DNA of 64,000 bases, from NCBI RefSeq assembly GCF_049686335.1, contig NZ_JBAVHX010000002.1, forward strand, positions 1 through 64,000. Reading direction: 5' to 3'. The notes beneath the pieces are model-generated. The model had not been told where the DNA came from. It saw only the letters and a list, made by a program, of their open reading frames with translations, and searched no databases. Positions 8,409 to 17,917 of the stretch are shown one piece after another (position 1 is the stretch's first letter; each line of letters opens with the position of its first letter). A program made the translations under genes and the position numbers. This stretch comes from Buttiauxella sp049686335. Its GTDB lineage: Bacteria; Pseudomonadota; Gammaproteobacteria; Enterobacterales; Enterobacteriaceae.

Positions 8409-10277
8409 TTAAATCTCGACCTGTGTGCCTAATTCTATCACCCGGTTTGGCGGGATTTCGAATTGGTCCGGCGCTCGCAGGGCGTTGCGTTGCAGCGCGA
8501 GGAACAGCTTGCCACGCAGACGCAGATACCACGGACGCTTGCCGATTATCAGCGACTCATGCGACATGAAGAACGACGTCTCCATCATGCGGCAACTTAG
8601 CCCTTCCAAACCGCAGCGATGGAATACCTCTTCCACATTTGGCGTTTCACGCCAACCGTAGCTTGCCACCACACGCCAGAAGGTTGGCGACAACTGCTCA
8701 ATGGAAACGCGCTTCACATTGTGTACGTACGGCGCATCTTCTGTCCGCAGCGTTAACAGCACGACCCTCTCATGCAGCACTTTGTTGTGCTTGAGGTTGT
8801 GCAGCATCGCAAATGGAATCACGTTAAGCGCACGAGACATATAAACAGCGGTACCCGGCACGCGAACTGGCGGTGATTTTTCCAGTGAGGCAATCATCGC
8901 TTCCAGCGAATTTCCATGTTCATGCATACGACGCAGCAGACGGAAACGCTCGCTTTTCCAGGTCGTCATGATAATGAACATCACCAATGCCAGGCAGAGC
9001 GGCAACCAACCACCGGAGAAGATTTTGACCACGTTTGCTGAGAATAATGGAATGTCGATGCACAGGAAGCAAATGCCCATCAGCAACACCGCAATTTTAT
9101 TCCAGTGCCAGTTTTTACGCGCCACGGTGCACGAAAGGATTGAGGTCAGCACCATGGTGCCCGTTACTGCAATCCCGTACGCCGCAGCCAGATTGCTGGA
9201 ATGTTCGAAGCTTACAATCACAATCACCACGGAGATATAAAGGATCCAGTTAATTGCTGGAACGTATATCTGCCCGGATTCCATTTCCGAGGTGTGGATG
9301 ATGCGCATTGGCGACAAGTATCCCAGACGCACAGCCTGGCGAGTCAGTGAGAAGACGCCCGAGATAACGGCCTGAGAGGCGATTACGGTCGCAAGCGTTG
9401 CCAGAATCATCAGCGGGATTAACGCCCAGTCTGGCGCCAGCAAGAAGAATGGGTTCTTGATAGCTTCAGGTGTTTTCAACAGTAACGCGCCCTGGCCAAA
9501 GTAGTTCAGTACCAGTGAGGGCAGAACCACAGAGAACCATGCAATACGAATCGGGAATTTACCGAAGTGCCCCATATCCGCGTACAGCGCTTCAACACCG
9601 GTAATAGAAAGCACTACCGCGCCAAGAGCAAAGAAGGAAACGGTTTTATATTCGAGGAAGAAATGCACGGCCCATGCCGGATTCAGCGCCTGTAGCACTT
9701 CCGGGTTCGCCATAATACTGCGCGCACCTAACACCGCCAGCACCAGGAACCACAGCAGCATCACCGGAGCAAACAGCTTGCCCACCATGCCTGTGCCGTG
9801 TTTCTGAATCATAAACAGCAACGTCAGGACGATGATAGAGAGCGGGACGATATAGGCGTCGAGCTGCGGCGCGGCTATCTCAAGCCCTTCGATGGCCGAC
9901 ATAACCGATATTGCCGGCGTGATGACCACCTCGCCATAGAAGAAGCTGCCGCCGATCAATCCCATGATCACCAGTACCGACGTCATTCTTGCCGAGGTAT
10001 TACGCCCAGCCAAAGACATTAGCGTCAAAATACCGCCTTCACCGGCGTTATCAGCACGCATAACGAAGGTCAGATATTTAACCGAAACGACTAAAATCAA
10101 CAGCCAGAAAATTAAAGACAAAAAGCCAAACACGGCGTCACGTTCAACACCGAAGCCAAATTGACCAGACAGACATTCACGAAGGGTATAAAGCGGGCTA
10201 GTACCGATATCGCCGTAGACTACCCCAATTGCAGCCAGCGTTATTGCAGGCAATGATTGTTTATTATCAGCGCTCAT
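8409..10277 (-). CDS. kup: Low-affinity potassium uptake protein Kup
   Basis: 622 aa, the usual KUP/HAK/KT length. About 12 transmembrane segments occupy residues 10-450, starting with the conserved GVVYGDIGTSPLYTLRE near residue 18, and a soluble cytoplasmic domain follows (about 460-622). It is a K+/H+ symporter of the inner membrane. A single-gene unit with its own terminator, divergent from ravA across a 225-bp gap, as in E. coli. Confidence 0.96.
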   Translation of the reverse strand: MSADNKQSLPAITLAAIGVVYGDIGTSPLYTLRECLSGQFGFGVERDAVFGFLSLIFWLLILVVSVKYLTFVMRADNAGEGGILTLMSLAGRNTSARMTSVLVIMGLIGGSFFYGEVVITPAISVMSAIEGLEIAAPQLDAYIVPLSIIVLTLLFMIQKHGTGMVGKLFAPVMLLWFLVLAVLGARSIMANPEVLQALNPAWAVHFFLEYKTVSFFALGAVVLSITGVEALYADMGHFGKFPIRIAWFSVVLPSLVLNYFGQGALLLKTPEAIKNPFFLLAPDWALIPLMILATLATVIASQAVISGVFSLTRQAVRLGYLSPMRIIHTSEMESGQIYVPAINWILYISVVIVIVSFEHSSNLAAAYGIAVTGTMVLTSILSCTVARKNWHWNKIAVLLMGICFLCIDIPLFSANVVKIFSGGWLPLCLALVMFIIMTTWKSERFRLLRRMHEHGNSLEAMIASLEKSPPVRVPGTAVYMSRALNVIPFAMLHNLKHNKVLHERVVLLTLRTEDAPYVHNVKRVSIEQLSPTFWRVVASYGWRETPNVEEVFHRCGLEGLSCRMMETSFFMSHESLIIGKRPWYLRLRGKLFLALQRNALRAPDQFEIPPNRVIELGTQVEI

Positions 10278-10502
10278 AGACTAATCTTTTGTTGGAATCC
10301 TGAAAGCGTGTGCTTAATCCCTTGGCCCACAAAAAGGCGCACAGTATGCACGATAATGAAGTAAATCGTACCCCTAAATACAACTGGCTTAACTTATGTC
10401 AGGGAAAAAAGAGCCGCTCATCAATCCATTAACGATAATACAGATGAACGATATACTCGCTTTTTCGCTTAGTGATCACCGCGTAAGGATGTAACGCTAA
10501 TT

Positions 10503-11996
10503 ATGGCTCAATCACATTTATTGGCTGAAAGAATTTCACGGCTTAGCCAGGCTCTGGAAAAAGGATTGTTTGAACGAAGCCACGCGGTGCGTTTGTGCCT
10601 GTTGGCAGCCCTGAGTGGCGAAAGTGTTTTCTTGCTTGGCCCGCCTGGGATTGCAAAGAGTTTAATTGCGCGGCGTTTGAAGTTTGCTTTCCAGCATGCG
10701 CGCGCTTTTGAATATCTGATGACACGCTTCTCCACGCCAGAAGAAGTGTTTGGGCCATTGTCTATTCAGGCTTTAAAAGATGAAGGGCGTTACGAGCGCC
10801 TGACGGCGGGTTATCTGCCAGAAGCAGAAATCGTGTTTCTCGATGAAATCTGGAAAGCAGGCCCTGCCATTCTGAATACCCTGCTTACCGCGATAAATGA
10901 ACGTCGTTTTCGCAATGGTGCGAGCGAAGACAAAATCCCCATGCGTTTGCTGGTGGCCGCCTCTAACGAACTGCCGGAAGCAGACAGCAGCCTCGAAGCA
11001 TTGTACGACCGTATGCTGATTCGTCTGTGGCTCGATAAAGTGCAGGACAAAGGTAATTTCCGCTCAATGCTCATCAGTCAGCATGATGAGAATGACAATC
11101 CTGTAGCGGAAAGCCTGCAAGTCACCGATGAAGAGTATTTCAAATGGCAGCAGGAAATTGGCACCATTGCGCTGCCTGATAACGTCTTTGAACTGATATT
11201 CACCTTACGCCAGCAACTGGAAAACGCCCCGGGTGCGCCATATGTGTCTGACCGGCGTTGGAAGAAAGCCATTCGCCTGCTGCAAGCCAGCGCTTTCTTT
11301 TGTGGCCGCAACGCCGTTGCACCGATTGATTTGATCCTGCTTAAGGATTGTTTGTGGCATGACACTGCGGCGATGAATCTGATGCAACAACAAATTGAAA
11401 TATTGATGACCGGACACGCGTGGCAGCAACATGCCATGCTCGGAAAATTGGGTGCCATCGTGCAGCGCCGTATTCAGTTACAACAGCAGCATAGCGACCG
11501 CGAAGCCATCACCGTAACCAAACAGGGTGGGATGTTTACTCGCCGCCCGCAGTACCAGTTGCCTGACTACCTGGCAGGCGAAACGCTGACATTACTGCTT
11601 CAGCAGCCGCTTAAATTGCACGATATCGAAGTTATCCACGTGTCTGTTTCCCGCGAAGCCTGTGCGCAATGGCTGATAAAGGGAGGGGAACTGCGCGGCA
11701 AACTTAACGGTATCGGTTTTGCGCAGGTACTGAATATGGAAGTCGACTCCAGCCAGCATCTGGTTCTGCGCGATGTCAGTCTGCAAGGCACGCGGTTAGT
11801 GATGCCGGGTAAACAGCAGGAAGGGATGCCAGATGAGATCAAGCAACAATTCGATGATCTTGAAGCGACCCTCCACCAGCAACATGAACGCTTTAACGAT
11901 CAGCAAAAATGTCTATTTATCCATAACGAATGGCTAGGCAAGATCGAAGCCAGTCTGCAAGATGTTGCAGAACAAATTAAACAGGCTCGACATTAA
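10503..11996 (+). CDS. ravA: RavA, MoxR-type AAA+ ATPase
   Basis: 497 aa. AAA+ core with Walker A GPPGIAKS (about residue 46), Walker B VFLDEIWKA (about 113) and sensor region AASNELPE (about 157), then the triple-helical and LARA-type C-terminal regions. In E. coli RavA binds the inducible lysine decarboxylase LdcI and works with ViaA on respiratory complexes and aminoglycoside sensitivity. The stop shares a base with the viaA start (TAATG at 11994-11998), so the two are translationally coupled. Confidence 0.95.
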   Translation: MAQSHLLAERISRLSQALEKGLFERSHAVRLCLLAALSGESVFLLGPPGIAKSLIARRLKFAFQHARAFEYLMTRFSTPEEVFGPLSIQALKDEGRYERLTAGYLPEAEIVFLDEIWKAGPAILNTLLTAINERRFRNGASEDKIPMRLLVAASNELPEADSSLEALYDRMLIRLWLDKVQDKGNFRSMLISQHDENDNPVAESLQVTDEEYFKWQQEIGTIALPDNVFELIFTLRQQLENAPGAPYVSDRRWKKAIRLLQASAFFCGRNAVAPIDLILLKDCLWHDTAAMNLMQQQIEILMTGHAWQQHAMLGKLGAIVQRRIQLQQQHSDREAITVTKQGGMFTRRPQYQLPDYLAGETLTLLLQQPLKLHDIEVIHVSVSREACAQWLIKGGELRGKLNGIGFAQVLNMEVDSSQHLVLRDVSLQGTRLVMPGKQQEGMPDEIKQQFDDLEATLHQQHERFNDQQKCLFIHNEWLGKIEASLQDVAEQIKQARH

Positions 11997-13447
11997 TGCT
12001 CAGCGTTGAGGCGCTCGATCTCATCCTCACCATTGGCGAGGCTGAGTTAATTGAAGAAATTATTATTACGTTGCTGGCAGCACCGCAGTTAGCGGTGTTT
12101 TTTGAGAAATTCCCGCGCCTGAAAAACGCGATAACCAAAGATATTCCGCGCTGGAGGGAATCACTGAAAGCGCGCTTGCATGACACCAACGTGCCACAAG
12201 AGCTGGCGCGAGAAGTCATGTGCTATCAGGAAAGCCAGTTACTCACCACCAGCCAGTTATCCGCAAAACTTCCCGAAATTTTACTGCTGCTGAAAAGTGT
12301 CGGGTCACCCTTTTACGGACAAGCTGAAACGCTGGTAGCGGGAATGCCTCGCCTGACTGCCGCGCAACAAACGCTGTTTCTGCAACGCTGGCGCTTGAGC
12401 CTGGTGGTTCAGACCACTTCTCTCAATCAACAGTTACTGGAGGACGAGCGTGATCAGCTACTCGCTGAAGTGCAACAACGGCTGGCATTAAGCGGCCAGC
12501 TTGCGCCGGTACTGGTCGACAGTGATAACGCTGCGGGTCGACTCTGGGATATGAGCGCCGGTTCGCTTAATCGAGGTGATTATCAGCTTATTGTCCAGTA
12601 CGGTGAGTTTCTTGCCAGCCAACCGGAATTACTGAAACTTGCTGAGCAACTCGGCCGTTCCAAAGAGGCTAAAGCGGTCCCCAGAAAAGATGCACCGACT
12701 GAAACCTGGCGCATGCTGGTACGTGAGCCCGCCACGGTTCCTGAACAAGTGGATGGCCTACAGCGCAGCGATGACATCCTGCGTTTGCTGCCACCGGAGT
12801 TAGCCACACTGGGCATCAGCGAGCTGGAATTTGAGTTCTACCGTCGGCTGGTGGAAAAGCAACTACTGACTTATCGATTACATGGTGACTCATGGCGCGA
12901 AAAAGTCGTCGAGCGCCCGGTTGTTCACCAGGATTTTGATGAACAGCCCCGCGGGCCGTTTATTGTCTGCGTCGACACGTCCGGATCAATGGGTGGTTTT
13001 AACGAACAATGCGCCAAAGCTTTTTGCCTGGCACTGATGCGCGTGGCGCTGGCAGATAACCGTCGCTGTTTCATCATGCTGTTTTCCAGCGAAGTGGTGC
13101 GCTACGAAGTGTGTGGTGCGGACGGTATTGAGCAAGCGATCCGCTTTTTGAGCCAGCGTTTTCGCGGTGGCACCGATCTCGCCAGCTGTTTCCGGGCGAT
13201 TGCTGAGAAAATGCAGGGCAGTGAATGGTTTGACGCGGATGCGGTAGTCATTTCCGACTTCATCGCCCAGCGCTTGCCTGACGAGGTCGTGACGAAAGTA
13301 AAGGAACTACAACGGATCCATCAACATCGTTTCCACGCAGTAGCGATGTCGACACACGGCAAGCCCGGCATCATGCGCATTTTCGATCATATCTGGCGCT
13401 TTGATACCGGGATGCGAAGCCGCCTGCTGCGTCGCTGGCGGCGTTAA
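11996..13447 (+). CDS. viaA: ViaA, VWA-domain partner of RavA
   Basis: 483 aa. Helical N-terminal half and a C-terminal von Willebrand factor A domain with the MIDAS motif VDTSGSMGG (about residue 325) and downstream RGGTDL and ISDF elements. It stimulates RavA ATPase activity in E. coli. Coupled to ravA by a 1-nt overlap and convergent with asnA, 4 nt away. Confidence 0.95.
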   Translation: MLSVEALDLILTIGEAELIEEIIITLLAAPQLAVFFEKFPRLKNAITKDIPRWRESLKARLHDTNVPQELAREVMCYQESQLLTTSQLSAKLPEILLLLKSVGSPFYGQAETLVAGMPRLTAAQQTLFLQRWRLSLVVQTTSLNQQLLEDERDQLLAEVQQRLALSGQLAPVLVDSDNAAGRLWDMSAGSLNRGDYQLIVQYGEFLASQPELLKLAEQLGRSKEAKAVPRKDAPTETWRMLVREPATVPEQVDGLQRSDDILRLLPPELATLGISELEFEFYRRLVEKQLLTYRLHGDSWREKVVERPVVHQDFDEQPRGPFIVCVDTSGSMGGFNEQCAKAFCLALMRVALADNRRCFIMLFSSEVVRYEVCGADGIEQAIRFLSQRFRGGTDLASCFRAIAEKMQGSEWFDADAVVISDFIAQRLPDEVVTKVKELQRIHQHRFHAVAMSTHGKPGIMRIFDHIWRFDTGMRSRLLRRWRR

Positions 13448-13451
13448 TCAC

Positions 13452-14444
13452 TTACAGCAGTGCATCAACTTTAGCGTGAAGCTCAGCAGGCCATACGCCG
13501 CACTGTACCTGGCCAATATGCGGCTGCTGCAGCATCAGCATCACTAAACGAGACTGGCCGATGCCGCCGCCAATAGTTTGCGGCATTTCGCCTTTCAGCA
13601 GTGATTGATGCCACTCGAGTTGCAAACGATCGTCATCACCGGTCACAGCCAGCTGACGTTTTAACGTCTCAGCGTCAACGCGGATCCCCATCGAAGAAAG
13701 CTCAAAAGCATCTTCCAGAATCGGGTTCCACACCATAATGTCCCCGTTCAACCCTTTGAAATCACCCTGACTGCGTGTTGACCAGTCATCGTAATCCGGC
13801 GCACGAACATCATGACGTTTCCCGTCACCCAGCTTGCCGCCAATACCAATCAGGAAAACGGCACCCAGTTCTTTAGCTATCGCACGTTCACGGCCTTTTG
13901 CATCAAGGTCCGGGAAACGTTGTTGTAATTCTTCACTATGAACAAAATGAATTTGTTCAGGCAGGAAAGCGGTCAAACCGTATTGCTCGCTCACTGCGGC
14001 TTCCGTGGCTTTCATTGCCGCCCAGATGCTTTCTACAGTTTGCTTAAGCGTCCCGAGATGACGTTCTCCCTCACCCATTACACGCTCCCAGTCCCACTGA
14101 TCAACATAGACAGAGTGAATAGGCGTCAATCGGTCTTCATCGGGGCGCAGGGCTTTCATGTGCGTGTAAAGCCCTTCGCCCGCGCTGAAGTCATGCTGGC
14201 CGAGTGTTTTTCTTTTCCATTTAGCCAGCGAATGCACCACTTCAAACTGCGCTTCAGGCAAGGTTTTCACCTTCACTTGCACCGCTTTTTCACAACCAGA
14301 CAGATTGTCCTGAGTACCATCACCCACGCGGCTGAGAATCGGAGCCTGGACTTCCATCAGACCAAGCTTTTCTTCCAGTTGACGGGAGAAATGGGACTTC
14401 ACAAAACTAATCTGGCGTTGTTTAGCGATGTAGGCAGTTTTCAT
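13452..14444 (-). CDS. asnA: Asparagine synthetase A (ammonia-dependent)
   Basis: 330 aa, the normal AsnA length. Makes asparagine from aspartate, ATP and ammonia. A class II aminoacyl-tRNA-synthetase-like fold is indicated by RVGDGTQDNLSG, HDFSAGEGLYTHMKALRPDE, the RAPDYDDW segment and the C-terminal GGGIGQSRL ATP-binding motif. Divergent from its activator asnC across 156 bp. Confidence 0.97.
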   Translation of the reverse strand: MKTAYIAKQRQISFVKSHFSRQLEEKLGLMEVQAPILSRVGDGTQDNLSGCEKAVQVKVKTLPEAQFEVVHSLAKWKRKTLGQHDFSAGEGLYTHMKALRPDEDRLTPIHSVYVDQWDWERVMGEGERHLGTLKQTVESIWAAMKATEAAVSEQYGLTAFLPEQIHFVHSEELQQRFPDLDAKGRERAIAKELGAVFLIGIGGKLGDGKRHDVRAPDYDDWSTRSQGDFKGLNGDIMVWNPILEDAFELSSMGIRVDAETLKRQLAVTGDDDRLQLEWHQSLLKGEMPQTIGGGIGQSRLVMLMLQQPHIGQVQCGVWPAELHAKVDALL

Positions 14445-14600
14445 GGCTTTCTCTTTATTGTGTTGTTTTACTGACGATGATTAAGCAACAAACATGAGGT
14501 AACATTCAATAATCAACAATAAAAAAGCCTTCTTAGTTTTTAATCGACTAATTTAAGGCTATAAAATATGTACTTTCGTTACTAATCATAGGAAAAAGTG

Positions 14601-15059
14601 ATGGATAATTATCAGATCGACAATCTCGATCGCGGCATTCTTGACGCATTAATGGCAAATGCCCGTACCGCTTATGCCGAACTGGCTAAACAATTCGGTG
14701 TAAGCCCTGGCACTATTCATGTGCGCGTAGAGAAAATGAAGCAGGCGGGGATCATTACCGGTGCGCGTATCGACATCAGCCCAAAGCAGTTGGGTTATGA
14801 CGTTTGCTGCTTTATCGGCATCATTTTAAAGAGTGCAAAAGATTACCCTTCTGCCTTAGCCAAACTCGAAAGTCTGGAAGAAGTCACCGAGGCGTATTAC
14901 ACCACGGGCCACTACAGCATCTTTATTAAGGTGATGTGTCGATCGATAGACGCCCTTCAACAGGTACTTATCAACAAGATCCAAACAATTGATGAAATTC
15001 AATCCACCGAAACGTTGATCTCCCTTCAGAACCCGATCATGCGTACCATCAAGCCCTGA
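14601..15059 (+). CDS. asnC: AsnC, Lrp-family regulator of asnA
   Basis: 152 aa. N-terminal helix-turn-helix (AELAKQFGVSPGTIHVRVEKM, about residues 27-48) and C-terminal RAM ligand domain. In E. coli it activates asnA when asparagine is low and represses itself. A GTG three bases upstream is also in frame; the ATG at 14601 is chosen because it gives the family N-terminus and places AGGA 7 nt away. mioC follows on the same strand. Confidence 0.96.
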   Translation: MDNYQIDNLDRGILDALMANARTAYAELAKQFGVSPGTIHVRVEKMKQAGIITGARIDISPKQLGYDVCCFIGIILKSAKDYPSALAKLESLEEVTEAYYTTGHYSIFIKVMCRSIDALQQVLINKIQTIDEIQSTETLISLQNPIMRTIKP

Positions 15060-15080
15060 CAGCTATTTTTAATACCCATA

Positions 15081-15120
15081 TTATCCACAGGTAGATCGCA
15101 GGCCTTACACAGCGTACAAT
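15081..15120 (+). promoter_or_regulatory. mioC promoter with DnaA box
   Basis: A perfect DnaA box TTATCCACA lies at 15081-15089 just upstream of a possible -35 (TAGATC, 15092-15097) and a -10 (TACAAT, 15115-15120) with 17-bp spacing. In E. coli DnaA represses mioC through a box at this place, and mioC transcription enters oriC. The -35 call is weak. Confidence 0.7.
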
Positions 15121-15148
15121 GCCCATCGTTTCGGAAAGGTGGGCAGCA

Positions 15149-15598
15149 ATGAAAGAAGTTACTCTGATTAGCGGCAGTACCCTGGGCAGTGCCGAATATG
15201 TAGCTGAACATCTGGCTGAGAAGCTTGATGAAGCGGGTTTTACGACCCAGACGTTGCATGGGCCACTGTTTGAAGATCTTCCTGTCAGTGGAATTTGGCT
15301 GATTGTCTCCTCGACTCATGGAGCCGGAGATCTTCCAGATAATCTTCAACCACTCTTTGATGCAATAAATGAAGAACGCCCAGATCTGAGTGCTGTTCAT
15401 TATGGTGCAGTCGGGATTGGTAGCCGTGAATACGATACTTTTTGCGGTGCGATTGAGAAACTGGACACCCTTCTCACGGAATGTGGCGCTAAAAGAGTTG
15501 GCTCTTTATTGAAAGTAAACATCCTTGATCACGACATTCCTGAAGATCCGGCTGAGATTTGGGTCGGATCATGGAAGAATTTACTCCAGGATTTGTAA
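15149..15598 (+). CDS. mioC: MioC, flavodoxin-like FMN-binding protein
   Basis: 149 aa flavodoxin fold. Phosphate-binding loop LISGSTLGSAEYVAEHLAE (about residues 5-23), then SSTHGAGDLPDN and GIGSREYDTFCGA, the other two FMN loops. E. coli MioC supports biotin synthase as an electron carrier in vitro. An in-frame ATG at 15119 would add ten residues; the start at 15149 has AAGGTGGG upstream and matches the family. It ends 2 nt before the first GATC of oriC and is transcribed into the origin. Confidence 0.95.
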   Translation: MKEVTLISGSTLGSAEYVAEHLAEKLDEAGFTTQTLHGPLFEDLPVSGIWLIVSSTHGAGDLPDNLQPLFDAINEERPDLSAVHYGAVGIGSREYDTFCGAIEKLDTLLTECGAKRVGSLLKVNILDHDIPEDPAEIWVGSWKNLLQDL

Positions 15599-15614
15599 AG
15601 ATCTCACTTTTATC

Positions 15615-15623
15615 TGTGTATAA
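15615..15623 (-). promoter_or_regulatory. DnaA box at R4 position
   Basis: Minus-strand TTATACACA. It fits the TTATNCACA consensus, but E. coli R4 is the strongest-type TTATCCACA. Confidence 0.85.
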
Positions 15624-15688
15624 GTATGCTTAAAACCTTGGGTTAAGCAGTAGTTATCCCAATAACAACTCCTGTTCACTTTTTGAGT

Positions 15689-15697
15689 TGTGCATAA
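15689..15697 (-). promoter_or_regulatory. DnaA box at R2 position
   Basis: Minus-strand TTATGCACA, within the TTATNCACA consensus; E. coli R2 is TTATACACA. It is followed by the same ACTCAAAAA-type flank seen in E. coli. Confidence 0.85.
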
Positions 15698-15794
15698 CTA
15701 CCGCTTTTGATCCCAGCTTATACGTTCTGGGATCACCGGAAGTACACAGCAAACGATCCTTCTTAATCACTTGATCTCTTTGGCATAAAAGCGG

Positions 15795-15803
15795 TTATCC
15801 ACA
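15795..15803 (+). promoter_or_regulatory. DnaA box R1
   Basis: Perfect TTATCCACA on the plus strand, next to the 13-mer unwinding region, as R1 is in E. coli. Confidence 0.95.
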
Positions 15804-15816
15804 GAACATGCCGATC

Positions 15817-15860
15817 CTAATAAGAGATCATAATAAAGAGATCTTTAAATAAAAAAGATC
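15817..15860 (-). other. DNA unwinding element (three 13-mers)
   Basis: Three AT-rich 13-mers on the minus strand, each starting with GATCT, at 15848-15860, 15831-15843 and 15817-15829. The right one (GATCTCTTATTAG) is identical to the E. coli right 13-mer. Confidence 0.93.
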
Positions 15861-15970
15861 TTCTTTTAATTAGCAAAGATCCCGGTACTTTCTCCATCGA
15901 CTAAAGTTGAGTAGAATCGCCAACCCCGGGAATCACTCATCCCCCATTTGCAAAACCGTGAGGCAGTACC

Positions 15971-17860
15971 ATGTTTTATCCAGATCCTTTTGACGTCATC
16001 ATCATTGGCGGGGGTCATGCAGGCACCGAGGCTGCAATGGCCGCTGCACGGATGGGTCAACAAACCCTACTTCTGACACACAATATCGACACGCTGGGAC
16101 AAATGTCTTGTAACCCTGCGATCGGCGGTATTGGCAAGGGACATCTGGTTAAAGAAGTGGACGCTCTGGGCGGTTTGATGGCGAAGGCTATCGATCATGC
16201 AGGCATCCAGTTTAGGATACTAAACGCCAGCAAAGGGCCAGCAGTACGAGCGACTCGCGCTCAGGCTGACCGAGTGCTATATCGCCAGGCAGTACGCACA
16301 GCACTGGAAAACCAACCGAATCTGATGATCTTCCAACAAGCGGTTGAAGATCTGATTGTCGAGAACGATCGTGTTGTCGGTGCAGTGACGCAAATGGGTC
16401 TGAAGTTCCGCGCTAAATCCGTGGTACTGACCGTAGGGACCTTCCTGGATGGCAAAATTCATATCGGACTGGATAACTACAGCGGTGGCCGTGCTGGCGA
16501 TCCGCCGTCCATTTCGCTTTCTCGTCGTCTGCGTGAGCTGCCACTGCGTGTCAGCCGCCTGAAAACAGGCACACCTCCGCGTATCGACGCACGCACCATC
16601 GATTTTAGTGTTCTTGCCCAGCAGCATGGCGATACCCCAATGCCGGTCTTCTCGTTCATGGGGAACGTCAATCAGCACCCTGCACAAGTACCGTGCTACA
16701 TCACGCACACCAACGAAAAAACGCACGACGTTATTCGTAACAACCTCGATCGCAGCCCGATGTATGCAGGTGTTATCGAAGGGATTGGACCGCGTTACTG
16801 CCCGTCCATCGAAGACAAGGTGATGCGCTTTGCTGACCGTAACCAGCATCAAATTTTCCTCGAGCCTGAAGGGCTGACCAGCAACGAAATTTATCCAAAC
16901 GGTATCTCCACCAGCCTGCCATTTGACGTGCAGATGCAGATTGTCCGTTCGATGGAAGGCATGGAAAACGCGAAGATCGTACGTCCTGGCTACGCTATCG
17001 AATACGATTTCTTCGATCCCCGTGATCTGAAGCCGACACTGGAAAGCAAATATATCCAGGGTCTATTCTTTGCCGGACAAATTAACGGTACGACCGGTTA
17101 CGAAGAAGCCGCTGCGCAAGGTCTGTTGGCTGGTCTCAATGCTGCACGCTTCTCTGCCGAGAAAGACGGTTGGGCACCACGTCGCGATCAAGCTTATCTG
17201 GGCGTACTGGTCGACGATCTTTGCACTCTCGGCACCAAAGAGCCGTACCGCATGTTTACCTCACGTGCCGAATATCGTTTGATGCTGCGCGAAGATAACG
17301 CTGATCTGCGTTTAACCGCTGCCGGTCGCGAAATGGGACTGGTGGACGACGAACGCTGGGCACGTTTCAACGAAAAACTGGAAAGCATTGAGCTTGAGCG
17401 CCAACGTCTGAAAGACATCTGGCTGCACCCGCATTCTGAAAGTGTCGAAGAAGTGAATGCCAAACTCAGCGCACCGCTGTCTCGCGAAGCAAATGGCGAA
17501 GATCTGCTGCGTCGGCCAGAAATGACCTATGCTGAGATGATGCAATTGTCTGTGTTCGCACCAGGCCTTGAAGATCCGCAATCTGCAGAACAGGTGGAAA
17601 TTCAGGTTAAATACGAAGGCTACATCGCTCGTCAGCAAGAAGAGATTGAAAAACAACAACGTAACGAAAATACGTTGTTACCTGCGACTCTGGATTATCG
17701 ACAGGTGAGTGGTCTTTCTAACGAAGTGATCGCCAAACTTAACGATCATAAACCAGTCTCGATTGGGCAGGCTTCACGCATTTCAGGAGTCACTCCGGCA
17801 GCGATTTCGATCTTGCTTGTCTGGTTAAAGAAACAAGGCCTGCTACGCCGTAGCGCCTGA
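15971..17860 (+). CDS. mnmG: MnmG (GidA), tRNA wobble-uridine modification enzyme
   Basis: 629 aa FAD protein that, with MnmE, installs the (carboxymethyl)aminomethyl group at C5 of wobble U34 in several tRNAs. The N-terminal dinucleotide-binding motif GGGHAGTEAA is near residue 13, followed by a methylene-transfer core with conserved cysteine MSCNPAIGGIGKGH (about 44-57) and the family region GYAIEYDFFDP. The C-terminal helical domain binds MnmE. It is the first gene right of oriC and is followed by a hairpin terminator before rsmG. Its partner mnmE is also in the window. Confidence 0.97.
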   Translation: MFYPDPFDVIIIGGGHAGTEAAMAAARMGQQTLLLTHNIDTLGQMSCNPAIGGIGKGHLVKEVDALGGLMAKAIDHAGIQFRILNASKGPAVRATRAQADRVLYRQAVRTALENQPNLMIFQQAVEDLIVENDRVVGAVTQMGLKFRAKSVVLTVGTFLDGKIHIGLDNYSGGRAGDPPSISLSRRLRELPLRVSRLKTGTPPRIDARTIDFSVLAQQHGDTPMPVFSFMGNVNQHPAQVPCYITHTNEKTHDVIRNNLDRSPMYAGVIEGIGPRYCPSIEDKVMRFADRNQHQIFLEPEGLTSNEIYPNGISTSLPFDVQMQIVRSMEGMENAKIVRPGYAIEYDFFDPRDLKPTLESKYIQGLFFAGQINGTTGYEEAAAQGLLAGLNAARFSAEKDGWAPRRDQAYLGVLVDDLCTLGTKEPYRMFTSRAEYRLMLREDNADLRLTAAGREMGLVDDERWARFNEKLESIELERQRLKDIWLHPHSESVEEVNAKLSAPLSREANGEDLLRRPEMTYAEMMQLSVFAPGLEDPQSAEQVEIQVKYEGYIARQQEEIEKQQRNENTLLPATLDYRQVSGLSNEVIAKLNDHKPVSIGQASRISGVTPAAISILLVWLKKQGLLRRSA

Positions 17861-17872
17861 TGAACATATTTC

Positions 17873-17900
17873 AGGGCCGGGATATCCTGGCCCTTTTTTT
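17873..17900 (+). terminator. Hairpin terminator between mnmG and rsmG
   Basis: Stem AGGGCC (17873-17878) with GGCCCT (17889-17894) around an internal GGATATCC, followed by seven T (17894-17900). It lies 12 nt after the mnmG stop and probably ends or attenuates mnmG transcription. Confidence 0.8.
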
Positions 17901-17917
17901 GATGGGTATAGACCGCC

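Larger units (their letters stand above)
15600..15881. other. Chromosomal replication origin oriC
   Basis: Non-coding stretch between mioC and mnmG with the full E. coli origin architecture in mirror orientation. Three minus-strand 13-mers form the unwinding element: GATCTTTTTTATT (15848-15860), GATCTCTTTATTA (15831-15843) and GATCTCTTATTAG (15817-15829). DnaA boxes R1, R2 and R4 lie at 15795-15803, 15689-15697 and 15615-15623, and an R3-like TTATCCCAA at 15654-15662. Ten GATC sites (15600, 15709, 15731, 15755, 15773, 15813, 15826, 15840, 15857 and 15878) provide Dam/SeqA targets. The opposite orientation of R1 versus R2 and R4 matches E. coli. Confidence 0.97.
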
